Positions 54,895-64,000 of a stretch of 64,000 nucleotides of DNA are shown in pieces. Source of the stretch: Malachius bipustulatus. Taxonomy: Eukaryota; Arthropoda; Insecta; Coleoptera; Melyridae. Each line of letters starts with the position of its first letter. Positions within the stretch are counted from its first letter, which is position 1. Position numbers and translations under genes: made by a program. The notes under the pieces are model-generated. The model was given only the letters and a program-made list of their open reading frames with translations, was not told the DNA's origin and ran no database searches. The stretch is from contig OU342630.1 of NCBI GenBank assembly GCA_910589415.1, positions 89,338,186-89,402,185 on the forward strand, given 5' to 3'.

Positions 54895-55904
54895 TTTAAC
54901 ATATTCAGTCAAGAATTGGTGACCAACCAGTTTACTGTAAGGTTGGCCAAACTTCACAGGCTGATTATTCAGACTAAAATAATGAAAAAAAATTATATAC
55001 AGGGGTGTCCGGAAACACTTCATAAGACTGTATTAGATTTTAAGATTAATTTTTGTAGTATTCCTGTCAAAAAGGTAGAGAGGACCTTGAGTCCTATTTT
55101 TGTAATAGGTTAATAGATAAAGTGTTTTTGAACTAAGTAATTATAATGTACTCGAAAAAACAAGTCTTTAAAACTTAGGTGCAATCCGGCATAAGTATAA
55201 ATTTGAAAAAAAATTGGAGGAAATTATAAAAATTTCCCGACATAATTCAAAACGTTGATTTCTGCCATCAACATATTATAGGTAATAATAAATTATTATT
55301 ATTATTATTATTTTCATTAAGCATTTAAGCCTAATAACATTTCCTAGGAACTTTGTTTTATTTTTCAGTAATAGAGAGGCTTCAATTTTCCACATGACCT
55401 TTATTCATGAATTCTTATAAAAGTTCATGAAATCCACCTACGATGGTATTTGAGAAACAAAACAAAGTTTTTATATGTTAAAAATTTATTTGGATTCAAC
55501 TCACAAGAAAAAGTAAATTAAGATAAGTATTTCCCTGCAAAGAGTAAAGCCTGCCAAGCTGGAGCGTTTCACAAAGCCGCTTTTCGTTTCAAGACGATAA
55601 ATGAAATTCTTTGAATAAAAAAATACGTGGAGGTAAAACCTAATTTATATAATGGTATGCAGGATTTTGAAGAATGTGTTTAGAGTAGGCATAATTTTTT
55701 TCTTACGATAAAATAATCAAATATAAGTTACTTTAATTATTGATAAAAACATTAGACATTTTTTGTTCTTTTAATTGTTGAAAGAAAATTGTTTTACCGT
55801 TCCGTAAAATAGGATTTGCTTTGTTAGTCCTTTTTCTTTTCGATATTATTCATATAAAAAAAAACGAGTTAAAGGTACCTACAGATCATTTTTCTTTTAT
55901 CTCT
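54895..55904. other. no gene; (ATT)n microsatellite
   Basis: AT-rich; a TTATTATTATT run near 55,290-55,312. The 65-codon ORF at 54,916 has no recognised domain. Confidence 0.5.
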
Positions 55905-57000
55905 CTCATAAATGATGGGATCTTGAGAAGTAGCGGAGACACAGAGGGTTAGTTATATTAGAGAAAAGTTTAATTATTTTATACTTATAAAGAATCCTAA
56001 CCAAAATTACGACAACTTTAGTCGTTGCTGAAATATACTGAAAAACTACATATTCGAGGTTCCTTATTTTACCCAGACCTTTTTAATATGAAAATTAAAT
56101 TAAATATATTTTGCAGGCTTAAGTAAGTCTTCGAGAGCCATTAATTTGGCATTTCAAAACTTTTCAAAACCAAGTAGATTTTCTAGACTATTCATAGTCA
56201 ACTTTTGCTTTTCTTATCACTGTAATATTAGTTTTTGTCATTCGGCATTGGAGAAATCATCTTCTTTTTTCGAAAAAAATATTTTTTCGACGAATATCAC
56301 AACTTACCATAAGGCTAGGTACTTATATTATGACGTCATCTTTTAATAATGTTTTTATGTACTGAATCGTAGGGAGCTTAAACTCATAGTTGGGAGGCTC
56401 GTCATAACAGTCTGAACAGGCACACACAACTTATGAGGGAGGTAAGGATTGTTCTGTCCCAAAATATGGAATAGAAGGCAATTGAACTACCACTACATAG
56501 GTGTACCGATATACAGGTGTCCCAAACTTAATTGCCCAGACCATATTGCATATACAGGCTGAGATAATCGTACCTAAAAAAGAGGATATTATTATTTTAA
56601 AGCTCTATATCATGACAAAATGAAAACAATCTTTCCTTCAACATCCCCAAAATTATAGCCCCCACCCTTAAAAAATGAATATCACCCTGTATATATTTTC
56701 GTATTTGCAAAACAAATATTTGATTCTCTATTCAGCTGTTTTTTCAGTTTCAAAATTAGATCAGAAATAACCAAGAAAAGGTTCATCAAGGTGGTCATGA
56801 CTTTTTACCTGAACTTTCTCTGAATGACTTTAGCTGTCAAAATTTATCAATAATTTGGTCATATTCCTAACAATAAGTCCTAAGTTTTGGTTCAGATTCT
56901 TAAGTAATATGTTAATATTAAATTGTGCAACTTTTCTCAAATTTAACCAACCCTATATGTATATCTCTGTATAATTTCGAGACCCCTATGGTGAGAGATG
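55905..57000. mobile_element. foldback family B, diverged long copy with nested sequence
   Basis: The left arm has GGGATCTTGAGAAG, GAGAAAAGTTTAATTATTTTA and TAGTCGTTGCTGAAATAT. The right arm near 56,920-56,990 holds the complement (CAACTTTTCTCAAATTTAACC). A CAGGTGTCCC-type end at 56,514 suggests another element inside. Confidence 0.6.
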
Positions 57001-57535
57001 AAAAACGATCCGTATCAGTAAACGTTTTATCATTTATTTTTTAAGGTCACTTCGGTTCCAAAGAGGAAATAAAGTATAGAAGACTATTTTTATTGCCTCC
57101 CACACATCCTCAGCTGACAGCACCGGAACATCAACTGCGAATGAACACAATAATTGAATTCAGGGGTAGATCTGTCGTCGAGAAATTATGACTGTGGTAA
57201 ATATGTGCTGCTAAAATGTCTAGCATATTATCCAGTTTATCGATTGGAGAATATCATGAATTACTCCCTCACCCTCTCTCACCATATTAGGAATTCTAGT
57301 GTTACCCCTTCAATTCCGCGCAAACTTCCAACAGCCTTGGGTTCAATTAATTATTTTGCAAGTTGTTGATGCAATTAATTTATAATTTTATCCTAGCGTT
57401 AATTAAATCACACTTTCAGGTTCCTTTAACTTCTGAAGCTTATACATAATAATAATCAGAACATAATTTATTACAGAAATAGTATAGTACGTACAGTGTG
57501 GAACAGGGAGATGAAATATTCATTTTTTCAGTAAT
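57001..57535. other. no gene recognised
   Basis: A 71-codon ORF at 57,154 without known domain. Confidence 0.4.
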
Positions 57536-57537
57536 TA

Positions 57538-58136
57538 TTATTGTGCATTATTAAAAAAAAAATTCACTAATTTTACTATGGCAAAATCGATTTTATATAG
57601 CTCATAGATTTTCTTTCCCTCTTCGTTGTTTGATACATCTACTGCCGCCGATGGGCTTGGGGTTTTGTATTTCTCAAGCAGTCGCGTTATATTTGTGATA
57701 GGAAGATTTAATTCTTCTAAATTTTCCTTGATTTCCATTTTCTTTGCAGTATTTTGTTAAGGCCTCTATAGTCTTGAGTGCTTGTTAAATTGATTTCTGA
57801 GTCTGCCTCGCTTGTAGGTTTTTGTAAATGATTCTTTGGATATTTTTCTAATGTCTTTGACGATTTCTTTATAATTATTGCTAGATAAGTAGGTGGAATT
57901 TTTGGTTTATTTGACCGTTGGGATGAATTTGGCATCGTGGATGGGGATGTTGACTGGGATTCGGAATGATTTTGAGCATCGCTTACCGGCATTTTCTCGT
58001 CCTCTAGTACATAATATCTGTTTTGAGGTAATAATTCGCTGGTATCCCATGAATAACGTTTTTGAACTTCATTAACTGGCGGCGATAGTGCAAGCTTCTG
58101 CCTTGCGCTTGTTTCTGTCTCTGTCCTTGGCGCCAC
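57538..58136 (-). pseudogene. jockey-like LINE ORF1 (nucleic-acid-binding) fragment
   Basis: The minus strand from 58,136 reads MAPRTETETS, a Ser/Pro-rich stretch, then KPKIPPTYL and INLTSTQDYRGLNKILQ. In the next frame follows MEIKENLEELNLPITNITRL and VDVSNNEEGKKIYELYKI. The order K-PP-Y, DYR-L-K-L, I-EEL, N-VDL-NEEIY-L is that of ORF1 (gag-like) proteins of jockey-type LINEs; the zinc knuckles are missing. One frameshift near 57,735. It may be the 5' part of a jockey copy whose ORF2 is gone. Confidence 0.65.
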
Positions 58137-58140
58137 TCGT

Positions 58141-59711
58141 GGTGAGTGAACACTAGGATTTGATTACAATAACTATTATTGTTGTTTATTATTTCAGTCA
58201 AATTACTTGAATAATTGTAGCGTGCGCTTTTCCGTATTTATCCAGAACGAATTTACGAATAGAAAGGTGTACCAAGATGGCGTTCCTTTGGAATGATACC
58301 CTCCGCAGGTTCTATAGTTTAAGGCATTGTAGCGAGACCGAGTGACGGGACCGTCAACTCGAGCCCGTCAACTGCCAGTGAGAAGAACTGAACGTCAGAG
58401 AGTGTAGTAAGGCGGGGCCAGGAATATATCGATTTTTATTTGGTGAAGGAACTGACGGGAGTTCGTTGGTCTTCTTGTTGTTTGGAAGATGATTGAGTGA
58501 TGTTGTTTCAGTGAAATGGTGTTATTTCGTTTGTTATTTCGTGTTGTGTGGTTAAAAACACAGGTATGAAGTTGTTGTTTTAGTCCTATTTATCAAAACT
58601 AATATTTTGTGTCGTTCCTACATACAGGATGAGATTTGTGGATAAACATTATCACAGAATGGAGTAAAGAAGCTCGATGTGGATGATGTAATCTGATCGG
58701 TAAGGGAAGATGGCGATTGGTAAAATTTCAGATAGTAACTATTTAATTTGTTTTCAGAGCTTCTGCTTCTATTTCTACTTCTACTTCTTCTTCTTTTCCC
58801 TTTTTCTACTCGTCTCCTTTTTTTTTTCTTGGCTGGTTTTCTTGTGGGTCCGAATTTTGGTACTCCGTTTGGGGTTCAGGAAGTCCTGTTTATGACTGTA
58901 AGAATGGCGTCTTTCCGATGAATTGCAGCCATTTTTTTTCCTTTGTGGTCCAGACTAAGGATGGGGTTCTGACGTCACCAACCGAGGAATGAGGAAGCGT
59001 CGTGTTGCATCCTACTCTTCTGGTCATCCCTCTTACTTGTTTCTTCGAGTGGAAATGCGACTTAATCAACAAAAGGTACCTCGTCAATGTTATTTTGTGA
59101 TTAATTTATGTTCTCCAAAGAAAAAAGAAGTATATACCTACCAAATGTTGTTGTTATCTTGATTCAGTAAAATTGTGTTATCTATGGATGAGTTGAAGAT
59201 ATCTCATCAAGATAATAATGTTAGTATCTTGCAAAATTTGATTATGCCAAGTTGGCATCATGTAATATTTATTTTAAATAATCATTAAGATAAATTTTTA
59301 AGAGAATAAAATAGAAATTGGCCAATTTAAGTAGGGTTAGGAAATAATTTTTAATTAAATTTCTATGAAGAGTATGGTGGTCCTACCTGGATCCAGCATT
59401 TAGTCTTATTACTGTTCTGTTTTCGAAAATTGTATCTAGTATGTAGTTGATAAAGAAAGAATTCTAGTTTTTAATTATTTGTCTCACAATACAATATCTC
59501 ATCTGCTGGGAAATTTAATGTTGTAAATTGGAGAAGTCCAATAAATTGTTATTTTTTTTTGTGAGTTTTATTTAGTATCTGTGTGGCCTGAATTTAAAAA
59601 GACACAACGTAGGGCAGGTCAGTTATTTAAATTTTGAATCTTCTATTTTTTTATATTTAGACGATCATGTTAACGAATTTGTAGTTTCATCATTTTCTTT
59701 TAATTTTTACA
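58141..59711. other. non-coding; possible LINE 5' UTR or untranslated exon
   Basis: 58,300-58,560 is GC-richer, with a TGACGGG/CCCGTCA inverted pair, and ends ACACAG/GTATGA, a plausible splice donor. No open frame follows. It could be the 5' UTR of the neighbouring LINE or a first exon of a host gene; neither is shown. Confidence 0.3.
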
Positions 59712-59861
59712 CCCTCTGTCCTGCTTTGGGTACAAACAAATTTGAAAGTACCCAAACGGGATCAGAGGGAAAGGTACCTTCCTTTCGCTCATTTTTTTAG
59801 TTTTCTTTTTCTTTGGCCTGGTTAGTTTAAAATTTTTTTTAAGATCGAGCGAAGGAAGGGT
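59712..59861. repeat. two adjacent inverted repeats
   Basis: CCCTCTGTCCTGCTTTGGGT (from 59,712) pairs with ACCCAAACGGGATCAGAGGG (to 59,769). ACCTTCCTTTCGCTC (59,776-59,790) pairs with GAGCGAAGGAAGGGT (59,847-59,861). Likely remnants of foldback elements. Confidence 0.6.
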
Positions 59862-60430
59862 TACATAATCATTTCATTCTAAATTGAGGGCTTAACCAGC
59901 AAAATAAACACAAATAATTACCGATTCATCCAAAGTATCACCATTTTAATGCAGAACCAAAGCAAAATGAGTTCTCTAGGTACCGCAGGTCCTAATAGGA
60001 ATAGGCAAACTCAAACGAAAGATTCGTATATGAACGAATTCTCTAGCTAAAATGACATGTAAATATAATAATTAAGCTCAGAAACGATTCTGCAAGGTGG
60101 ATGCTTGTTTCTTTTGAATTTCATGGCATTAAAACGCATTGTAGTAAGTGATACCAAGTTGGCATAAATTGTATAAAACTGATAATATGACCAACACCTT
60201 GCTAGACAATTTAAATATTAAAATAAAGAAGGGCTAAGTAAAACTATTTTGTCTCATTGGTATCGTATCTCCTCCCACACAAAATTTCTCCATCGTTCCG
60301 GACTAAGAGGACAATTATTACAGGAATCAGGGAAACGACCGTGACATTTGTCACAATCTCCATAGACCAAGGTAAGGACCGTCACAATAACGATAAACAT
60401 AATTTCGTCATTCTGTCACCTTCTAGTTTC
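59862..60430. other. no gene recognised
   Basis: No recognisable features. Confidence 0.4.
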
Positions 60431-60481
60431 TTATTGAACGATAATCGACAATAATGTACTTGACCCAACCCTGATCTAAAA

Positions 60482-60800
60482 TTGCAGAGACACAAATATA
60501 ATGAAATGGAAAGAACGAAAGAAAATGTTATTAAAATTCAAGAAGAGATGGACTACCAAGCATTATTTGCAGCAGCTCGTAACGCATACGAGAAAAGCTG
60601 TTCGTCAACAAAAACGTTCAAGGTCAGCGACATCGTCCTGGAAAATTGTTCGAATTACTATATTTCCTGGCAGAGATGGTAAAATTCGTGCATGTGAAAT
60701 TCAACTTCCAAATAAAACGATCTTGGGACGATCAATTCAATTACTGTATCCTTTGGAGATTCGAATCGCCGCCCCGGAGGATGAAGATAATGTACCGTAA
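60482..60800 (+). pseudogene. BEL/Pao retrotransposon polyprotein C-terminus (integrase tail)
   Basis: Two frames alternate: RHKYNEMERTK then KFKKRWTTKHYLQQL, KVSDIVLENCS, and ITIFPGRDGKIRACEIQLPN, IQLLYPLEI with a stop at 60,798. The order RRW-EYL, KVGDIVL, FPGRDG-VR-V-v, LYPLE is the signature of the domain (DUF5641-like) that follows the integrase in BEL/Pao elements. Frameshifts disrupt it. The LTR would follow downstream; I cannot define it. Confidence 0.75.
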
Positions 60801-60801
60801 A

Positions 60802-61860
60802 GTGAGCTGGAATATTATTTTCTTCAAATACCTATGCTACAAGTTTGTACTACAGCCGGTGCGGGAGGTCTAACGACGTTGCTTGCTGGAAGATTTTCAC
60901 CCCATACTCATACCCACATCCTACATATACATACCCATCCGATCAGTAGTCCAGCAGTCCCTGAAAAACGAAGTTCACCTCGGGCAGTGAGACGGTCAGG
61001 ATCGAAGGACGAAGGACAAAAAATCATACCTAACGAAATATTATTTACTGTTCTTATTAAATTACAATAAATTACTATTTAAATTAACGATGACGGTTGT
61101 AAATCTAACGAAATTTATTAACCACACTATTTTTACAAATATTGACTTAATTAATTATTGTTGTTTTTATTAAACATTTGTTGATAGATAAAAGTATACA
61201 GGGTGGAGTGCAACTACCGCCACGGTCTGTGTAGCCTGAACCGTCCGCGATTAATAAAATTTCGTAACTGGATTTTATACAGGGTCGTAGTGCCTATAAT
61301 TTCAAATTATTTTGTACTATACAGGGTTTCCCATTTGAGAATGCGGCGCATTTTCGGGGGGTACACCCCTCGATCCCCACATTCGCCTATCTTATTCAAC
61401 TTTTTTTTAATACTTTTTTACTTATCTCAAAAGTCACGAGTCGCCACACTTTTTAAAATTGCACCCAACAGCAGTGTTACATACAGGGAAGTAGCCAGTT
61501 GGGGGGCATTTCATATATTTCAGGCGGCGCCCTGCCTGAAATATATTTCGCCCTTCCTGGCAAATAAACGAAAATATAAAGTTCAAGAAAATTGAATCAA
61601 ATATGTTTAAAATGTACCTGCCTATATAAAAAAAAATAAAATAAAATAGTAATCCATTTTTTTTATTTATACAGTTTTATGAGTGGGAAAAAAGGAGGCG
61701 TCGCTTCACTAATACAGAAATCTTTAAATCGAATATCCCGTATTTACACTGTTACCAATCATAGACTGCATTTGGTTAGCGTTAAAATGGTTTCTGAAAT
61801 TCCTGTCATTTTTTGATCACTGTATGTTTTCTTTCAACATGGAACAATAGCAGCTAGTTA
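60802..61860. other. no gene; CAGGGTG-type ends
   Basis: ACAGGGTGGAGTGCAAC near 61,200, ACAGGGTCG near 61,280 and ACAGGGTTTCCCATTTGAG near 61,320 are isolated element ends. An ORF of 130 codons (61,203-61,595) runs across these ends and is not a gene I recognise. Confidence 0.4.
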
Positions 61861-61934
61861 CGAAGGGCATACGATTGTAAGAGTTTTGGTACAACGGTGG
61901 TCCGGACATCTTGCAATCGTTAATGTGATAATTA

Positions 61935-62725
61935 TTGGGTAACTACGATGAAAAAATAATGACATTAGACGCCATAATAAAAAAAAAGAAAATTTTCAGA
62001 CCAAGATGTTGCAAAAAGCCTCGGTATAAAGACTGTTATGGGGGGTTAGAATTTTGTGTTATCCTAGTTACCATGAAAATAATTTTAGGCTTCTTGCAGC
62101 CAGCAGATTCAATTTTACAAGCAAGATCAAGTAGTTTAAAGGATGCAATGGAAGTCATATCGTCTGTAAGATCAGACTTTTTTCAGAATTTTTCAGACCG
62201 AAAATTTTAGAGCAGACAGAAAAACTTGGGGAAAATCAAAATACTAATAACACTCGTACAAGCATAAGAGATAGGCAAAATCCCTTCTACCCTAAGTGTA
62301 ATTTTAGAAAAATTACCTGTGTTCGCTACTACTATCACAGAAGACCAATCTCAAATTTAGCATGTTTCTATGAGATTGTTGATCTAATAACTTCTGAAGT
62401 AGGAAAAAGATTTTTTGACAACAAAGAACTTCTAAACGCAATTGATGGAATTGGGACGTCTCGTAAACGAGGAACGAACTTATTTAGTGAGCTTCACAAA
62501 AACATGAGCTTTTAAAAATACCTATGAGCTTTTTGCTGCTTGCGCTACCTTTGGATGCAGTACGGCAGTCTGCAAATCTTCCTTTTCTATGCTAACGGCT
62601 ATAAATAGTCCCCAGCGCATGGCAATGGATCACCAGACAATGGCTGACTTGGTTTTCCTAGCCTTTGAGAAAAAGGAAACAAAAAAAATAAATAGATTTC
62701 GATGTGTTTTTCAGGAAATTTAACG
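61935..62725 (+). pseudogene. hAT / ZMYM1-like transposase C-terminal remnant
   Basis: First frame: FLQPADSILQARSSSLKDAM then VISSVRSDFF. Second frame (62,207-62,514): CFYEIVDLITSEVGKRFFDN. Third (62,536-62,722): FAACATFGCSTAVCKSSFSM, INSPQRMAMDHQTMADLVFL. The order LQ-D--L, D-----L--RF, then CERSFS-like and RM--LA matches the C-terminal dimerisation region of hAT transposases of the ZMYM/TTF-finger type. Two frameshifts; the catalytic N-terminal two thirds and finger are absent. Confidence 0.65.
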
Positions 62726-62861
62726 AGAAACGCAACAGAGGATTGAAGCTCTTTTAAATAATGGTTTTGGGTGTTATGGAGTATTCATCAAAATACGCAG
62801 TGTTAAATTTTTTGTTTTGTGTTTTTTATTTATTTTTTGTTTTATTTGTTTTTTATTTATA

Positions 62862-63411
62862 CAGGGTGTTCTACAAGCTCTATGACAAACTTTGACAGAT
62901 GGTAGGTTGCTTGATTTTAAACATATTTTTTTTAATAAACATGGGTCCGATTCGTTTTTGTTTAGAAGTTACAAGCATTTAAAAAATCGTAATTTTTCAA
63001 GTTCAAGGCCCTGTAAAAGGAAAACGGTTCAAGATAGAGAAAAACGGCTTACATGTCCCTATTTTAACTTTTTATGTACTATCCTATGGTATAGAAACAT
63101 TTGTACTTTCTTTGATTTTTTTAAATGTGGAGAAATCTCAGATTTTTTCAAATTTTTTATCACTCTGTATAAACATTTCATCTACATCATTGGATAGTAC
63201 ATGAAAAGTTAAAATGGGGACATGTAAGCCGTTTTTCTCTATCTTGAACCGTTTTCCTTTTACAGGGCCTTGAACTTGAAAAATTACGGTTTTTTAAATG
63301 CTTGTAACTTCTAAACAAAAACGAATCGGACCCATGTTTATAAAAAAAATATGTTTAAAATCAAGCAACCTACCATCTGTCAAAGTTTGTCATAGAGCTT
63401 GTAGAACACCC
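62862..63411. mobile_element. foldback element sharing the family A core but with different outer arms
   Basis: CAGGGTGTTCTACAAGCTCT and its complement at the right (AGAGCTTGTAGAACACC) flank arms of about 230 bp; TA adjoins both ends. The inner part (AAACGGTTCAAGATAGAG, TATGTACTATCCTATGG) is nearly identical to 23,010-23,883, whereas the outer 130 bp differ completely. Confidence 0.78.
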
Positions 63412-63891
63412 ATATTTATTTTTTAATTTTTGTTTACTTCATGTGTTTTATGTTTAACGTTACTGAAAGTTCCATTTTTGCTTATGTTACTATCATAGGT
63501 GTATCGTTACTTTTAATTTTTTACTCTTTTTTTTAGAAATTTATGTTTAATACTGAATCTTAGCGGAAAGTTCCTTTTTTTGTTTATGTTACAAGCGTTC
63601 GTATATATTTTTTTATTATTTATTTTTTAATGCCTAGAAAATATTTTTCAATGCGTACTCATGTAAAATGCCTCTAAATAAACACTTTATGAGTAATTTT
63701 TCTAAAATTCATTTACGGACCAGCCTTTTCCCTAGTGAACCAGACCCCCGGTTGGATTTGGATCGCGAGTTACTACGACTAAACGATTAGATATACCGTG
63801 TGTCCCCGGATAGGTGAAACGACTCTTATAAAAGACAAAAATTTTTTGATTTTAATTTTCATTTTTTTGGGTTATTTGGGTTTTTTTGGGG

Positions 63892-63916
63892 TTTAGCCAA
63901 GCCCTGCTTGGCTAAA
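63892..63916. repeat. perfect 11-bp hairpin
   Basis: TTTAGCCAAGC and GCTTGGCTAAA separated by CCT. Without a following T run or gene it has no evident role. Confidence 0.6.
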
Positions 63917-64000
63917 GAGTAATTTCTAACAAAATATTAGTTTTGAAAAATCAAGCATGCCTTGGAAATTTCCAAGAAACCGGTTTTTCTGTTGAGTAAA

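Noticed and set aside
61203..61595. 130-codon ORF
   Set aside because: It crosses several CAGGGT-type element ends and has no recognisable domain.

Overview
The window looks like intergenic DNA from an insect genome. It is AT-rich, carries no convincing host gene, and is packed with transposable elements of types common in arthropods: P, hAT, piggyBac, Tc1/mariner, RTE, jockey-like LINEs, BEL/Pao, a Crypton-like fragment, tRNA-derived SINEs, and many TA-flanked foldback elements ending in CAGGGTG. A beetle or another repeat-rich insect would fit, but nothing here fixes the order. Almost every coding stretch is a decayed transposon fragment.

The standout is 43.27-52.59 kb. A 9.3-kb insertion splits a LINE reverse transcriptase; joining the two flanks restores the reading frame. 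Inside it, between two (TA)n tracts, lie 17 near-identical 441-bp units: 5 in one orientation, then 12 in the other, meeting head to head at 45,593. Each unit encodes a complete minimal type I hammerhead ribozyme (CTGATGA core, stem II, GAAA, short stem III, GUC cleavage site). A transcript of either half would therefore be expected to cut itself into 441-nt monomers, as in satellite hammerheads and animal retrozymes. The carrier has a terminal hairpin, TA tracts and central tandem repeats, and apparently no target duplication, which resembles non-autonomous Helentrons. An unrelated second hammerhead lies at 53,530-53,578 inside the same LINE, and a weak hammerhead-like motif at 32.84 kb.

Layout. 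0.57-2.29 kb: internally deleted P element with perfect 8-bp target duplication, encoding THAP domain plus coiled coil. 3.1-4.9 kb: older repeat interrupted by a 1.2-kb hAT with 8-bp duplication. 7.66-8.26 kb: piggyBac deletion derivative at TTAA keeping the C-terminal Cys-rich finger. 11.4-12.0 kb: TA-flanked MITE. 14.5 kb: RTE-like LINE tail. 16.05-17.6 kb: SINE, a tRNA-like fragment and a second, inverted copy of the 50.9-52.6 kb sequence. 18.2-27.0 kb: foldback elements. 27.5-29.5 kb: a second copy of the Helentron-like hairpin end and a jockey-like LINE (minus). 31-31.5 kb: Crypton-like fragment. 33.9-35.45 kb: complete but decayed mariner/IS630 element. 39.6-41.9 kb: LINE (minus) with PHD-finger ORF1. 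42.9-54.1 kb: the LINE hosting the ribozyme element. 54.1-58.1 kb: hAT-like fragment, palindromes, a foldback and a jockey-like ORF1 (minus). 60.4-62.7 kb: BEL/Pao tail and hAT/ZMYM-like remnant. 62.9-63.4 kb: another foldback.

No operon-like cooperation exists; the biology is transposon nesting and self-cleaving RNA. All calls are from reading the sequence; no database search or folding program was run.
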